From: Ensifer sp. LCM 4579
GTDB taxonomy: Bacteria > Pseudomonadota > Alphaproteobacteria > Rhizobiales > Rhizobiaceae
Reading direction: 5' to 3'
NCBI RefSeq assembly: GCF_001854885.1
Contig: NZ_MDDV01000002.1
Location: 201,276-265,275, forward strand
DNA length: 64,000 bases
The translations under genes and the position numbers were made by a program. Position 1 is the first letter of the stretch. Every line of letters begins with the position of its first letter. A model generated the notes under the pieces. It was not told the DNA's origin. It did not search any database and saw nothing but the letters and a program-made list of their open reading frames with translations. This document shows positions 8,280 through 18,177 of the stretch, in pieces.

Positions 8280-9032
8280 ATGACCGATCACGTGCTCGTC
8301 GAACGCCCGGAGGCCTATCCCGGCGTCCAACTCATCCGCTTCAACCGGCCGGAGAAGAAGAACGCCATCACGCGCGAGATGTACGGGAAGATGACGACTG
8401 CGCTGACAGTGGCGCAATCGGACCCGGCAATCCGGGTAACGGCCTTCCTCGGTAGCGAAGGCTGCTTCTCCGCCGGCAACGACATGACCGACTTCTTGGC
8501 CGTCGCCATGGGCGGAAGCATGGGGCGCGAAGTACTCGACTTTCTGCGGGCGCTCGCGAGTGCGGCAAAGCCGATCGTTTCCGGCGTAGACGGCCTGGCG
8601 ATCGGCATCGGCACGACGATCCATCTGCATTGCGACATGACGGTCGCCTCCGCCCGATCGGTCTTCAGGACGCCCTTCGTCGACCTCGCGCTGGTTCCGG
8701 AAGCGGCCTCGAGCCTGATCGCTCCACGCATCATGGGGCACCAGCGCGCCTTCGCACTGCTTGCCGCCGGCGAACCGCTCGAAGCCGCCGAGGCGCTTGC
8801 GGCCGGACTGATCTGCAAGATTGTCGAGGCGGAGAGCGTCGAGGAGAGGACGCTGTCGCTTGCCGCGCGCCTTGCCACGAAGCCGCCGGAGGCCTTGCGC
8901 ATCGCCCGCAACCTCATTCGCGGCGACCGCAAGGACGTGCTTGCCCGCATTGACGAAGAGGCCGAACATTTCGCAGCGCAACTGAAGAGCGCCGAAGCCC
9001 GGGCCGCCTTCGAGGCCTTCATGCGCCGTTGA
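8280..9032 (+). CDS. enoyl-CoA hydratase/isomerase (crotonase) family protein
   Basis: A 250-residue crotonase-fold enzyme. The oxyanion-hole texts are FSAGNDMTDF (about 62-71) and DGLAIGIGTTIHLHCDMTVA (about 105-124), followed by FRTPFVDLALVPEAASS, where a Glu stands at the usual catalytic position. It begins 12 bases after the acyl-CoA dehydrogenase stop and is probably translated from the same message. Together they would oxidise and hydrate an acyl-CoA. The substrate is unknown, and the family also includes isomerases, so hydratase is the default name. Confidence 0.85.
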   Translation: MTDHVLVERPEAYPGVQLIRFNRPEKKNAITREMYGKMTTALTVAQSDPAIRVTAFLGSEGCFSAGNDMTDFLAVAMGGSMGREVLDFLRALASAAKPIVSGVDGLAIGIGTTIHLHCDMTVASARSVFRTPFVDLALVPEAASSLIAPRIMGHQRAFALLAAGEPLEAAEALAAGLICKIVEAESVEERTLSLAARLATKPPEALRIARNLIRGDRKDVLARIDEEAEHFAAQLKSAEARAAFEAFMRR

Positions 9033-9362
9033 TTTGGCGTGTCCTTATCGGCGCCGTTATAGCGATTTTGCATATCTCAATTTTAATTGCTTCTTAAATA
9101 GCTGCCATTAACCCTGCGGTCGCACGGCCCGACCATGTGCCACTTATGATACGGAATCCGCTGGAGCAGCGCTCCCGCTTTCCTTGAAAGTGACCTGGTG
9201 CGAGGCAGTGCCGGCTGCATGAGGCATGGCCGGCTCCGCCTTCGCGGCATGTTCCATTTCGTATACGCATTCGCCCGTTGCAAACGACCCGTTCGTGCTG
9301 CGCGCACGAACCGGGAGCATGGGTCCGGCAGACATACCGGCCAAATTCAAGGAGCCCCCACC
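9033..9362. other. intergenic region before the chemoreceptor gene
   Basis: No gene is supported here. The end of the stretch carries AAGGAG at 9349-9354, the ribosome site for the chemoreceptor, so the promoter of that gene should lie within it. Confidence 0.4.
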
Positions 9363-11459
9363 TTGTCCAAACGTTCGAATCTCATGACGCGGATCCTCGT
9401 TGCCGCGTCCTGCGTCGTCGTCGGCGCCTTTGCCGGCTTTTCCGTCTATATCGACACGCTGCAGCACCGGACGACGACGCGAGCCGTCGAGGAGAATATT
9501 GCCGCATCGGGCAAGCAGGCGGCGCAAAGCGTTGCCAACTGGCTGAACGGACGGGTGACGCTGACGGCCATGGCGGCCGACGCCGCCGGCCGCACCAGCG
9601 AGGAGGCCGGTATCCAGGCCACGCTCAAAAACGACGTGCTGACGGGCGAGTTCATTTCCACCTATGTCGGCAATGAGAGCGGAAAGTTCATCAGCTGGCC
9701 GGAATTGTCGCTGCCGGAAGGCTACGATCCGCGTAAGCGCCCCTGGTATCAGCAGGCGGTAACGGTCGACGCTCCCTTGCTCACCGAGCCCTATGTCGAC
9801 GCCTCGAGCGGCGATCTCATCATCAGTGCCGCCGTACCGGTGAAGAAGGACGGCAAGCTCTATGGCGTGGCCGGCAGCGACTTTTCCTTGAAGAACCTGG
9901 TCGCCATGGTGAATGAGATCGACGTCGGCGATAAAGGCTTCGCATTCCTCGTCAGCAAGGACGGACAAATCCTCGTTCACCCCGATCCGAAGCTCGTGAC
10001 GAAGACGCTTGCCGACGCCTTCCCCGTAGAGACGCCCTCGATCGGCACCGGCATCATGGACAGCAAACTCGGCGGCAAGCCGATGCTGGTCAGTTTCGTG
10101 CCTGTCAGCGGGCTTCCCTCGGTCGAGTGGTACATCGGCTTCGTGCTCGATGCCGACGCCGCCTATTCGGCGATCAGCCAGTTTCGCGTCGCCGCGACCG
10201 TCGCGACGCTTCTCGCGGTCGGCGCCATGATCGTCTTGCTCGCAACCCTGCTCAGCCGTCTCGTCGTCCGCCCTGTGACGGAGATGACCGCAGCCATGGA
10301 GAGGCTTGCCGCCGGCAATCTCGATGTCACGATCCCGGGCGAGGAGCGCCGCGATCAGATCGGCTCCATGGCGGCAGCCGTCGCGGTCTTCCGCGCCAAT
10401 GCCGCCGAGCGGGCGAGGCTTGAAGAGGACGCGGAAGCAAACCGCTCGCTCTCCGAGCGTGAACGCCTGGAGCGCGAGGCGCAGAAGGCGCGCGACGCGG
10501 CGGAGGTACAGCAGGCGGTCGAAGCGCTGGCGACCGGTCTCGGCCGGCTGGCGGAAGGCGATCTGGCATACCGTATCGAAAGCCGTTTCGCCGATCGCCT
10601 CGATCGCCTCAGAAGCGACTTCAACAGTTCGGTTGCCAAACTGCATGACACGCTCTGCGCCGTAGGCGTCAATGCCCGTGCGATCGACGCGGGCGCGAGC
10701 GAGATACGCTCCGCCGCCGACGATCTCGCCCGCCGCACCGAGCAGCAGGCTGCTTCGGTCGAGGAAACCGCCGCGGCGCTGGAGGAGATCACCACCACGG
10801 TTAAGGATTCCGCCCGTCGGGCGGAGGAAGTCGGCGCGCTCGTCGCCCGCACCCGCACCGGCGCGGAGAAATCCGGCGAGGTGGTGCAGAACGCCGTGCA
10901 GGCGATGCAAGCCATCGAGAATTCGTCGGGCGAGATATCCAACATCATCGGCGTCATCGACGACATCGCCTTCCAGACCAACTTGCTGGCGCTCAATGCC
11001 GGCGTCGAGGCGGCGCGGGCTGGCGAGGCCGGCAAGGGCTTTGCGGTCGTCGCCCAAGAGGTGCGCGAACTCGCCCAGCGTTCGGCCAATGCCGCTAAGG
11101 AGATCAAGGCGCTGATCACGACTTCGGGCGACCAGGTGCGCTCCGGCGTGGCCCTGGTCGGCGACACCGGCCGGGCGCTCGAAGCGATCGTCGCCGAGGT
11201 TCAGGAGATCAACAGGCATGTGAGCGCCATCGTCACCGCGACGCGTGAACAGTCCACTGGTCTTCAGGAGATCAACGCGGCTGTCAACACGATGGATCAG
11301 GGCACGCAGCAGAACGCGGCGATGGTGGAGGAACAGACGGCGGCAAGCCATGGCCTGGCACAGGAGGCCGCCGCACTCAACGCGTTGCTCGCCCAGTTCC
11401 GGTTGGGCGGGGCACTGGCCGCCAGCCCGATGGCGGAACAGCGCCGCCACGCGGCCTGA
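9363..11459 (+). CDS. mcpU: methyl-accepting chemotaxis protein with dCache sensor, McpU-like
   Basis: A 698-residue chemoreceptor if started at TTG 9363, which sits 8 bases after AAGGAG; ATG 9384 is the alternative. Order: membrane segment (about 11-31), periplasmic double-Cache sensor (about 35-270), second membrane segment (about 276-299), HAMP, a linker, then the cytoplasmic coiled-coil with the hairpin tip [20 protein letters not shown] and [18 protein letters not shown]. The sensor carries [18 protein letters not shown] and GVAGSD. The Asp pair in the last two (146 and 173) is 27 residues apart, the same spacing as the proline-contact pair D155/D182 I recall for S. meliloti McpU. There is no CheR-binding pentapeptide at the C-terminus. 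Role: sensing amino acids such as proline in root exudate, by analogy. Confidence 0.88.
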   Translation: MSKRSNLMTRILVAASCVVVGAFAGFSVYIDTLQHRTTTRAVEENIAASGKQAAQSVANWLNGRVTLTAMAADAAGRTSEEAGIQATLKNDVLTGEFISTYVGNESGKFISWPELSLPEGYDPRKRPWYQQAVTVDAPLLTEPYVDASSGDLIISAAVPVKKDGKLYGVAGSDFSLKNLVAMVNEIDVGDKGFAFLVSKDGQILVHPDPKLVTKTLADAFPVETPSIGTGIMDSKLGGKPMLVSFVPVSGLPSVEWYIGFVLDADAAYSAISQFRVAATVATLLAVGAMIVLLATLLSRLVVRPVTEMTAAMERLAAGNLDVTIPGEERRDQIGSMAAAVAVFRANAAERARLEEDAEANRSLSERERLEREAQKARDAAEVQQAVEALATGLGRLAEGDLAYRIESRFADRLDRLRSDFNSSVAKLHDTLCAVGVNARAIDAGASEIRSAADDLARRTEQQAASVEETAAALEEITTTVKDSARRAEEVGALVARTRTGAEKSGEVVQNAVQAMQAIENSSGEISNIIGVIDDIAFQTNLLALNAGVEAARAGEAGKGFAVVAQEVRELAQRSANAAKEIKALITTSGDQVRSGVALVGDTGRALEAIVAEVQEINRHVSAIVTATREQSTGLQEINAAVNTMDQGTQQNAAMVEEQTAASHGLAQEAAALNALLAQFRLGGALAASPMAEQRRHAA

Positions 11460-11483
11460 CCTGTCGCTGCAACCATACGAGGG

Positions 11484-11514
11484 GGCCCGGTTCTGCGCCG
11501 GGCCTTCTCATTTC
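11484..11514. terminator. bidirectional terminator between mcpU and rlmD
   Basis: GGCCCGG (11484-11490) pairs with CCGGGCC (11498-11504) across a 7-base loop and is followed by TTCTCATTT. The two flanking genes converge on it. Confidence 0.65.
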
Positions 11515-12755
11515 TCGAGCGTCGCCACCGTCTCGACATGCGCCGACCAGAGGAACTGGTCGATCGGCGTCACCGATGTGATGCGATAGCCGGCGGCCAC
11601 CAGGATCGAGAGATCCCTGGCAAGGGTCACCGGGTTGCAGGAGACCGCCGCGATCTTCTTCACGCAGGAACGGGCAAGCTCATGGCACTGGGCTTCGGCG
11701 CCCGCCCGGGGCGGATCGAATACGACGGCGTCGAAAACCTTCAATTCCTGTGCCATCATAGGCCGGCGGAAAAGATCGCGTTTCTCGACCGTCACAGGCT
11801 TCAGCCCCTGCGTGTTGCGCGCGGCGAAATCGAGCGCCTTCAATGCCTTGTCCTCGCCTTCGACGGCGTGCACGCGCGCAGTGCGCGCGATCCTCAGCGC
11901 AAAGGTGCCGATGCCTGCGAAGAGATCGGCGACGCGTTTCGCCTTGCCGAGGTGGTCGAGCACGAGCTTCGCCATCGCTTGCTCCGCCGGACGTGTCGCC
12001 TGCGTGAAGGCGCCGGGCGGAGGCGAGACCGTGACGCCGCCAAAGTCGATGCCGGGCTTGACCGGCTCGATGACGATTTCGCCGTTGAGGCTGACGCGGG
12101 CGATGCCCCGCTCGCAGAGAACGGCCTCGACGGCCGCGCGCCGCTGCCGGTCGTTGAGCTTGAGCCCCTCGAAGGCGAGATCGAGGCCGGTCTCGGTTTC
12201 GAGAACGGTTATGCGGAACGGTTCGGAACTCGGCGCCATGGCCGCAGCGATCTTGCGGATGGTGGCAAGCCGCGAGACGATGCCCGGGCTCGTGATGGGA
12301 CATTCGCTGATCGCGACGATGTGGTGGCTTGCCGCCTGATTATAGCCGAGCAGCAGTTCCTTTTCCGTGCGCCGTGCGGTGAAGACGGCCCGGCGTCGTT
12401 CGCCCGGCCGCGCGACGACGAGGGCTGCGACATCCGGCGTCAGCCCCTTGGATTTCAAGGCGTCGATCACGAGGTTCCGCTTGAAGTCGTGATAGAGCGC
12501 ATCGGACGCGTGCTGAAGGCTGCAGCCGCCGCAGGTCCCGTTGACCCCGTCCGGTCCGAAGTGCCGGCATGTCGGCTGGATGCGTTCAGGAGAAGCCTCT
12601 CTCAGCGAGATCAGCGTACCGTGGTTCCCATTGACGGCAAGCGCCGCGGTTTCTCCGGGCAGGGTGAAGGGTGCGTAGATGGCGCCCGACTCGGTTTGGG
12701 CGATACCGTCGCCTTGCGCACCCAGGCGGCTTATCGTGACGATCTCGGTGCTCAT
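11508..12755 (-). CDS. rlmD: 23S rRNA (uracil-5-)-methyltransferase, RlmD/RumA-like
   Basis: A 415-residue class I methyltransferase. The N-terminal TRAM RNA-binding domain starts with VTISRLGAQGDGIAQTESG. Next come iron-sulfur-type cysteines in CRHFGPDGVNGTCGGCSLQH (about 62-81). The C-terminal domain has VADLFAGIGTFALRIA for SAM binding, FDPPRAGAEAQC, and the catalytic Cys in AVSCNPVTLARDL. The family methylates uridine in 23S rRNA or tRNA; the four-cysteine insert points to the RumA/RlmD group, though site specificity cannot be read. Its start codon overlaps the tlyA stop by 4 bases (ATGA type), so the two RNA-modifying enzymes are probably made together. Confidence 0.87.
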   Translation of the reverse strand: MSTEIVTISRLGAQGDGIAQTESGAIYAPFTLPGETAALAVNGNHGTLISLREASPERIQPTCRHFGPDGVNGTCGGCSLQHASDALYHDFKRNLVIDALKSKGLTPDVAALVVARPGERRRAVFTARRTEKELLLGYNQAASHHIVAISECPITSPGIVSRLATIRKIAAAMAPSSEPFRITVLETETGLDLAFEGLKLNDRQRRAAVEAVLCERGIARVSLNGEIVIEPVKPGIDFGGVTVSPPPGAFTQATRPAEQAMAKLVLDHLGKAKRVADLFAGIGTFALRIARTARVHAVEGEDKALKALDFAARNTQGLKPVTVEKRDLFRRPMMAQELKVFDAVVFDPPRAGAEAQCHELARSCVKKIAAVSCNPVTLARDLSILVAAGYRITSVTPIDQFLWSAHVETVATLEK

Positions 12756-13507
12756 GGCTTCTGCCCCGCAAGGAGATATTCCCTGTTGCCGTCGCCGCCC
12801 GCGATCGGCGAGGGGGTGAGGCCAAGGCTTCGCCAGCCCATGTCCTCGACGAGCCAGCGTTCGAGCTCGGCCGCCACCGTCGGGGCGCTCTCCGGGTCCT
12901 TGAGCAGCCCCGCCTTGCTGATCGCGTCGCGCCCGGCCTCGAATTGCGGCTTAACGAGCAGGATGCACCGGGCGCCGGATTCGGCCATGGAGAGCGCCGG
13001 CGGCAGCGCCAGTTTTAGGGAAATGAAAGAGACGTCGGAAACGATGAAAGCAACTGGACGGTCGCCAATATCCTCCGCCGTCATCGCCCGGGCGTTCAGA
13101 CCTTCGATATTGGTGACGCGCGGATCGCCGGCAAGGCGCGGATGCATCTGGCCATGGCCGACGTCGACGGCAACCACATGGGCCGCCCCGCGCTCGAGCA
13201 GGACCTCGGTGAAGCCGCCGGTCGAGGCGCCGACGTCGAGACAGATCTCCCCCGCCGGATCGAAGCCGAAATGGTCGAGCGCGGCGACGAGCTTCAGCGC
13301 TGCGCGGGAGACATAGGCCTGCGCCGGATCATCGATGGTGATCGCCACGCCTTCGGCAAAGGCGGCGGCCGGCTTGGTGACGATGCGGCCGTCGACCTTC
13401 ACGGTGCCGCGCTGGATGGCGTCGCGGGCGCGGGCGCGGCTTGCGACGAGCCCCTTGCTCAGGAGCAATTGGTCGAGGCGGATCATGTTGTGTGCTTCGT
13501 TGGACAT
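12752..13507 (-). CDS. tlyA: TlyA-family rRNA methyltransferase (S4 plus FtsJ domains)
   Basis: A 251-residue protein. The N-terminal S4 RNA-binding domain reads RLDQLLLSKGLVASRARARD and GTVKVDGRIVTKP. The FtsJ-type methyltransferase domain follows, with the SAM site CLDVGASTGGFTEVLLERGA (about 91-110), then VDVGHGQMH and LVKPQFEAGRD. TlyA proteins 2'-O-methylate cytidines of 16S and 23S rRNA and are often mis-named hemolysins. It is followed, with a 4-base overlap, by the RlmD-like gene. A start at the internal Met of MIRLDQ is also possible. Upstream on the same strand is dxs, 55 bases away, an order common in proteobacteria. Confidence 0.88.
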   Translation of the reverse strand: MSNEAHNMIRLDQLLLSKGLVASRARARDAIQRGTVKVDGRIVTKPAAAFAEGVAITIDDPAQAYVSRAALKLVAALDHFGFDPAGEICLDVGASTGGFTEVLLERGAAHVVAVDVGHGQMHPRLAGDPRVTNIEGLNARAMTAEDIGDRPVAFIVSDVSFISLKLALPPALSMAESGARCILLVKPQFEAGRDAISKAGLLKDPESAPTVAAELERWLVEDMGWRSLGLTPSPIAGGDGNREYLLAGQKP

Positions 13508-13562
13508 GGGCCGTCATCGCCCGTCGCGCGCCGCAATGCAAGGGGGACCCGCGGGGGCTTCC

Positions 13563-15557
13563 TCAGCCGGCTGCCCCGAAACCGACCGAACGCTTTTGCC
13601 CGAGCGCCTTGAAAACCGTCGTGACGATGCCGGCGCGATCAAGAGCGGCGAGGGCATACATCGCTTCCGGTTTTGCCTGTTCCATCCAGATGTCCGGCAT
13701 CACCATCGGCCTCACCCGAAGACCGCCGTCGAGCAGGCCCTCTTCCGCCAGGAAATGCAGGACATGGCTGGCGAAACCGCCGATCGCGCCCTCCTCGATG
13801 GTGATCAGCACTTCGTGTTGGCGTGCAAGCTGGCGGATCAGGTCCTGGTCGAGGGGTTTGGCGAAGCGCGCGTCGGCAACTGTCGTCGAGAGACCGGCGG
13901 CATCGAGGTCTTCGGCGGCCATCAGACAGTCGGCAAGACGCGTGCCGAAGGAAAGCAGCGCGACCTTCGTACCCTCCTTGAGGATACGGCCCTTGCCGAT
14001 CGCGAGGATCTCGCCGCGTTCCGGCAGATCGACGCCGACGCCCTCGCCGCGCGGATAGCGGAAGGAGATCGGGCCTTCATCATAGGCCGCGGCGGTGCGA
14101 ACCATGTGCTTCAGTTCCGCCTCGTCGGCAGCCGCCATCACCACGAAGCCCGGCAGCGATGCGAGATAGGTCGTGTCGAAGGAGCCGGCATGGGTGGGCC
14201 CGTCGGCGCCGACGAAACCGGCGCGGTCGATAGGGAAGCGCACCGGCAGCCCCTGAATCGCCACATCGTGCACGACCTGGTCATAGGCGCGCTGCAGGAA
14301 GGTGGAGTAGAGCGCCGCGAACGGCTTGTAGCCTTCCGCCGCAAGGCCGGCGGCAAAGGTCACGGCATGCTGCTCGGCGATCCCGACATCGAAACAGCGC
14401 GAGGGATGCACGGCTGCGAATCGGTCGAGGCCGGTGCCGGATGGCATGGCCGCGGTGATCGCCACGATCTTGTCGTCGAGGCTCGCTTCCTGGACAAGAG
14501 CGTCCGCAAAGACCGAGGTGTAGGAGGGTGCGTTCGGCTTTGCCTTCGCCTGCGCACCGGTGATCACGTCGAACTTGTTGACGCCGTGATACTTGTCGGC
14601 GGCGGCTTCCGCTGGCGGATAGCCTTTGCCCTTCTGCGTGACAACATGGATCAGCACCGGGCCTCTCCCATTGTCGCGGACATTGCGCAGAACCGGCAGA
14701 AGATGGTCGAAGGAATGCCCGTCGATCGGTCCGATATGGTAGAAGCCCATCTCCTCGAAGAGCGTACCGCCGGTGACGTAGCCGCGCGCATGCTCGACGG
14801 CGCGGGTGAGGGCGCGGTCGACCGTCTTGCCGAGATAGGCCGTCAGTTTCTTGCCGACCTCGCGGATGCCCATATAGGTCCGGCCGGAGGCCAGCCGCGC
14901 CAGATAGGCGCTCATGGCGCCCGTCGGCGGCGCGATCGACATGTCGTTGTCGTTGAGGATGACGATCAGGCGGGCGTCGAGAGCCCCGGCATTGTTGAGC
15001 GCCTCATAGGCCATGCCGGCCGACATTGCGCCGTCGCCGATGACCGCGATGACATTGCGATTCTTGCCGTCGAGGTCGGCGGCGACCGCCATTCCGAGCC
15101 CGGCAGAAATCGAGGTCGAGGAATGTGCCGCGCCGAAGGGATCGTATTCGCTCTCGGCGCGCCGGGTGAAGCCGGAAAGCCCGCCCTCCTGGCGCAGCGT
15201 GCGGATCCGGTCGCGCCGCCCGGTGAGGATCTTGTGCGGATAGCACTGGTGTCCGACATCGAAGATCAGCCGGTCATGCGGCGTGTCGAAGACCTTGTGA
15301 ATGGCGATCGTCAGTTCCACGACGCCGAGGCCGGCGCCGAGATGGCCGCCGGTGCGCGAGACCGCATCGATCATTTCCGCACGCAATTCGCTTGCCAACT
15401 GCGGCAGGTCCCGGTCGTCGATCTTCTTCAGATCGTCAGGGACGTTGACCTTGTCGAGCAAAGGCGTTGCAGGCATCGGAGTGGTCGGCAGTTGTGTCAC
15501 GCTTATCGCCTTATGCGCACCGGCCTTCGGCGCGATCTGTTTGGTTGTGTCCGTCAA
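13563..15557 (-). CDS. dxs: 1-deoxy-D-xylulose-5-phosphate synthase
   Basis: The first enzyme of the MEP isoprenoid pathway, joining pyruvate and glyceraldehyde 3-phosphate with thiamine diphosphate. The 664-residue frame shows [20 protein letters not shown], the ThDP/Mg motif [32 protein letters not shown], the transketolase-type [17 protein letters not shown] and [15 protein letters not shown]. The length is slightly above the usual 620-640 because of an N-terminal stretch rich in Lys, Thr and Pro; a Met 28 residues in (before PATPLLDKV) may be the real start. The pathway partner ispH lies at 47.7 kb in this window. Confidence 0.94.
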   Translation of the reverse strand: MTDTTKQIAPKAGAHKAISVTQLPTTPMPATPLLDKVNVPDDLKKIDDRDLPQLASELRAEMIDAVSRTGGHLGAGLGVVELTIAIHKVFDTPHDRLIFDVGHQCYPHKILTGRRDRIRTLRQEGGLSGFTRRAESEYDPFGAAHSSTSISAGLGMAVAADLDGKNRNVIAVIGDGAMSAGMAYEALNNAGALDARLIVILNDNDMSIAPPTGAMSAYLARLASGRTYMGIREVGKKLTAYLGKTVDRALTRAVEHARGYVTGGTLFEEMGFYHIGPIDGHSFDHLLPVLRNVRDNGRGPVLIHVVTQKGKGYPPAEAAADKYHGVNKFDVITGAQAKAKPNAPSYTSVFADALVQEASLDDKIVAITAAMPSGTGLDRFAAVHPSRCFDVGIAEQHAVTFAAGLAAEGYKPFAALYSTFLQRAYDQVVHDVAIQGLPVRFPIDRAGFVGADGPTHAGSFDTTYLASLPGFVVMAAADEAELKHMVRTAAAYDEGPISFRYPRGEGVGVDLPERGEILAIGKGRILKEGTKVALLSFGTRLADCLMAAEDLDAAGLSTTVADARFAKPLDQDLIRQLARQHEVLITIEEGAIGGFASHVLHFLAEEGLLDGGLRVRPMVMPDIWMEQAKPEAMYALAALDRAGIVTTVFKALGQKRSVGFGAAG

Positions 15558-15636
15558 GACGGCACTGTTTAGACGCAGTCGCCGTTGAATGCAAAATCAG
15601 GCTTTCGTGCGTCTTCGACCGAGAACTTAACGAAAA

Positions 15637-16560
15637 TTAGCCTGCGGGCAAAGGGATGAACTCCTCTTCATCCCCCGGAACGATATCGAAGCGCCCGCTC
15701 CGCCATTCTTCCTTCGCCTTGTCGATCCGCTCCTTGGAGGAAGAAACGAAATTCCACCAGATATGGCGCGGCGAACCGAGCGCTGCGCCGCCGAAGAGCA
15801 TGAGGTGGCAGCCGGTCGGACCGGCCGTGATGGTAATCTCGTCGCCGGGCCGAAAGACGAGGAGCTGATTGTCGGCAAAACGGTCTCCGGCGATGATGGC
15901 CTCGCCCGACAGAATATAGATCGCACGCTCCTCCCATTGCGCGGCAAAGGGCGCGCTTCTGCCCGCCTCGATGCTGAGATCGACATAGAGCGTATCGCTA
16001 AAGACGGAGACGGGGGAAACTTCACCCTCGAACTGGCCGAGGACGACCCGCGCCCGCACGCCGCCCTCGGCGAGATGCGGCAGCATGCGCTCCTCCGTGT
16101 GGGTGAAGATCGGATCGATTTCTTCCTTGTCGTCGGGCAGCGCCAGCCAGGTCTGCAATCCGGATAGCGAGCGCTCATGACCGCGCTGGTTCTCCGGCGA
16201 GCGCTCGGAATGGACGATGCCGCGTCCGGCCGTCATGAGGTTCACGTCGCCCGGCCGAATCACCATCTCGGTACCGAGACTGTCCCGATGCTTGATCTCA
16301 CCGTCGAAGAGATAGGTGACGGTCGAAAGCCCGATATGCGGATGCGGCCGCACGTCGATCGCTTCGCCGGCGCGCAGCAAGGCCGGCCCCATCCGGTCGA
16401 AGAAGATGAAAGGGCCAATAAGGCGGCGCCGCGCCGTCGGCAGGGCTCGACGCACCTCCAGTCCGCCGATATCGCTGGTGCGCGGAATGATCAGATGCTC
16501 GATGGCGTCACAGGCCGGCTTGTCGCCGGCGAGCGGGTCGGGACCCGGAAAGAATGACAT
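15637..16560 (-). CDS. pirin family protein
   Basis: A 307-residue bicupin. The N-terminal cupin carries the metal site text RPHPHIGLSTVTYLFDGEI with HRDSLG, then IRPGDVNLMTAGRGIVHSER, giving the three His and one Glu seen in pirins. The second cupin lies around residues 190-280 and ends LFGGAALGSPRHIWWNFVSS. Several bacterial pirins have quercetin dioxygenase activity and others bind partner proteins; the function here is not fixed. It lies 79 bases upstream of dxs on the same strand. The ATG at 16560 is followed by a Pro/Gly-rich leader (SFFPGPDPLAGDKPACDAIE) before the conserved domain begins. Confidence 0.88.
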   Translation of the reverse strand: MSFFPGPDPLAGDKPACDAIEHLIIPRTSDIGGLEVRRALPTARRRLIGPFIFFDRMGPALLRAGEAIDVRPHPHIGLSTVTYLFDGEIKHRDSLGTEMVIRPGDVNLMTAGRGIVHSERSPENQRGHERSLSGLQTWLALPDDKEEIDPIFTHTEERMLPHLAEGGVRARVVLGQFEGEVSPVSVFSDTLYVDLSIEAGRSAPFAAQWEERAIYILSGEAIIAGDRFADNQLLVFRPGDEITITAGPTGCHLMLFGGAALGSPRHIWWNFVSSSKERIDKAKEEWRSGRFDIVPGDEEEFIPLPAG

Positions 16561-16734
16561 GGCACGCGCTCCGTCTGGTGGGGGTATGGGCTTGAAACTA
16601 TGGCCAATTTTCTTGTCCCGGTAGCTCGCGTCGCAAGACGCAGCGCTTCTCGTTCCGGGTCAACTATCGCGTTCTCCGAGGAAAAAGCGCCGTGGAATGT
16701 TAGCCCCCTCTCCTCGGGTTTCACCCGTGCCTTA

Positions 16735-16900
16735 ACCCTCTCTCCGCAAGCGGGGCGAGGGGATTGGGAGTTCGCCGCGAGCCCCGGAGAAGGGAGCGAT
16801 TGAGTGCCGCGAGTCTCCTTCGCCCCGCTTGCGGGGAGAAGGTGGTCGGTTCACCCTCCGCAGCTGCTGCGGAGGACGGGCAGGCCGGATGAGGGGCAAA
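16735..16900. repeat. GC-rich REP-like intergenic repeat
   Basis: Between the pirin and xseB genes, CTCCGCAAGCGGGGCGAGG (about 16742-16760) is the reverse complement, with small differences, of CTTCGCCCCGCTTGCGGGGAG (about 16818-16838). A further hairpin CTCCGCAGCTGCTGCGGAG follows at about 16856-16874, then GACGGGCAGGCCGGATGAGG. Related text lies at 50254-50362. It is a dispersed palindromic element; the rest of 16561-16926 holds no gene. Confidence 0.7.
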
Positions 16901-16926
16901 CTTCGATAAACCGACCCTCTCGTCCC

Positions 16927-17181
16927 TCACTGCTCCGCATCCAGCGGCTCGACGGCCTGGGGACGGCCGGCACGGTCGAGGCGGATTTTTTCGATGCGGT
17001 CCTCGGCCGCCTTCAACAGCGTCTCGCAATGCTTCTTCAGGGCCTCGCCGCGCTCGTAGATCTCGATCGACTTGTCGAGCGCCACATCGCCGCGTTCGAG
17101 CGCCGAGACGATGCGCTCCAATTCTTCGACGGCCTGCTCGAAGGAGAGGGCGGAGACGTCCGGTTGTGCGTTGGTGTTCAT
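16927..17181 (-). CDS. xseB: exodeoxyribonuclease VII small subunit
   Basis: An 84-residue acidic helical protein from ATG 17181 (a TTG one codon earlier is also open). The conserved text [20 protein letters not shown] is followed by [20 protein letters not shown] and ends in a variable tail. XseB coats the XseA catalytic subunit to form exonuclease VII, which cuts single-stranded DNA from both ends. xseA is not in the window. It begins 3 bases after the stop of the deacetylase-like gene, so the two are likely co-transcribed. Confidence 0.92.
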   Translation of the reverse strand: MNTNAQPDVSALSFEQAVEELERIVSALERGDVALDKSIEIYERGEALKKHCETLLKAAEDRIEKIRLDRAGRPQAVEPLDAEQ

Positions 17182-17184
17182 CAA

Positions 17185-18114
17185 TTACCCTCTTATCAGT
17201 CTCAGTATGTGCATGGCCGCCGATTCGGCGAGTCCTTCAAGATCATAGCCGCCCTCGAGCAGGCTGACGATGCGGTTGCCGCAGCTCTTGCCGGCGACCT
17301 CCATCAGGCGTCCCGTTGCCCAGTCGAAGTCCTCCGCCATCAGGTTGATCTGCGCCAGAGGATCGCGGTAATGCGCGTCGAAGCCGGCGGAGATCAGCAC
17401 GAAGTCCGGGCGGAAATTGTCGAGTGCTGCCAGGATGCGGGTGCGGAACGCCTCACGGAAATGCTCGCTGCCGCTGTTGGGCGACAGCGGAGCATTGACG
17501 ATGTTGTGCTTGACGCCCGTCTCCTCCTTGGCGCCGGTGCCGGGATAAAGCGGCATCTGGTGAGTGGAACAGAACAGCACCGAAGAATCATTCCAGAAGA
17601 TGTCCTGCGTGCCGTTGCCGTGGTGCACGTCCCAATCGACAATCGCCACCCGCTCGACGCCGTGCGCGCGCTTCGCATGGCGTGCGGCGATCGCCACCGC
17701 GTTGAAGAAACAGAAGCCCATCGGCCTGTTCTTCTCTGCGTGATGGCCCGGCGGGCGAGCAGCGACGAAGGCATCGTCCGCCTCGCCGGCGAACACCGCG
17801 TCCACGGCCGCGACAGCGGCGCCGACGGCGGTCAAGGCGGCGTCGAGGCTCAAGGGGCTGGCAAAGGTATCCGCTTCGATCTGCGTGATATCCTCTTCCG
17901 GAATCCACTTCTTGATCGAGAGCAGATGCTCCTCGGTATGGGCGAGAAGGACCAGATCCTCGCTGGCTTTGGGCGCCTCCACCCTCTTAAGTTCGGCAAA
18001 GTTCGGGTGCTCCAGCGCGAGGTTCAGCGCCTTCAGCCGATCCGGCCTTTCGGGGTGTCCTTCCGGAACGACATGCTCCAGGAAGATCGGATTTTCATAG
18101 AGCTGCGTTGTCAT
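17185..18114 (-). CDS. histone deacetylase-like amidohydrolase (AcuC/HdaH family)
   Basis: A 309-residue zinc hydrolase of the arginase/deacetylase fold, starting at ATG 18114 (MTTQLYENPIFLEH). Conserved parts are HPERPDRLKALN, the charge-relay pair in RPPGHHAEKNRPMGFCFFN, the zinc ligands in IVDWDVHHGNGTQDIF (Asp, His) and the later Asp in SAGFDAHYRDPLAQ. Bacterial members remove acetyl groups from small polyamines or acetyl-lysine; the substrate here is unknown. The open frame upstream to 18165 has no recognisable protein text. xseB follows after 3 bases. Confidence 0.88.
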   Translation of the reverse strand: MTTQLYENPIFLEHVVPEGHPERPDRLKALNLALEHPNFAELKRVEAPKASEDLVLLAHTEEHLLSIKKWIPEEDITQIEADTFASPLSLDAALTAVGAAVAAVDAVFAGEADDAFVAARPPGHHAEKNRPMGFCFFNAVAIAARHAKRAHGVERVAIVDWDVHHGNGTQDIFWNDSSVLFCSTHQMPLYPGTGAKEETGVKHNIVNAPLSPNSGSEHFREAFRTRILAALDNFRPDFVLISAGFDAHYRDPLAQINLMAEDFDWATGRLMEVAGKSCGNRIVSLLEGGYDLEGLAESAAMHILRLIRG

Positions 18115-18177
18115 CTGCGCAAAGCTAGTGCGCGGACCAGTCAAAATCCATGGCAGAGACGGCAATTCTGCCGATTT

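Noticed and set aside
9144-11450. 768-residue minus-strand open frame opposite the chemoreceptor
   Set aside because: Antisense shadow of an evident MCP with intact domains; the protein text is low in hydrophobic order and unrecognisable.
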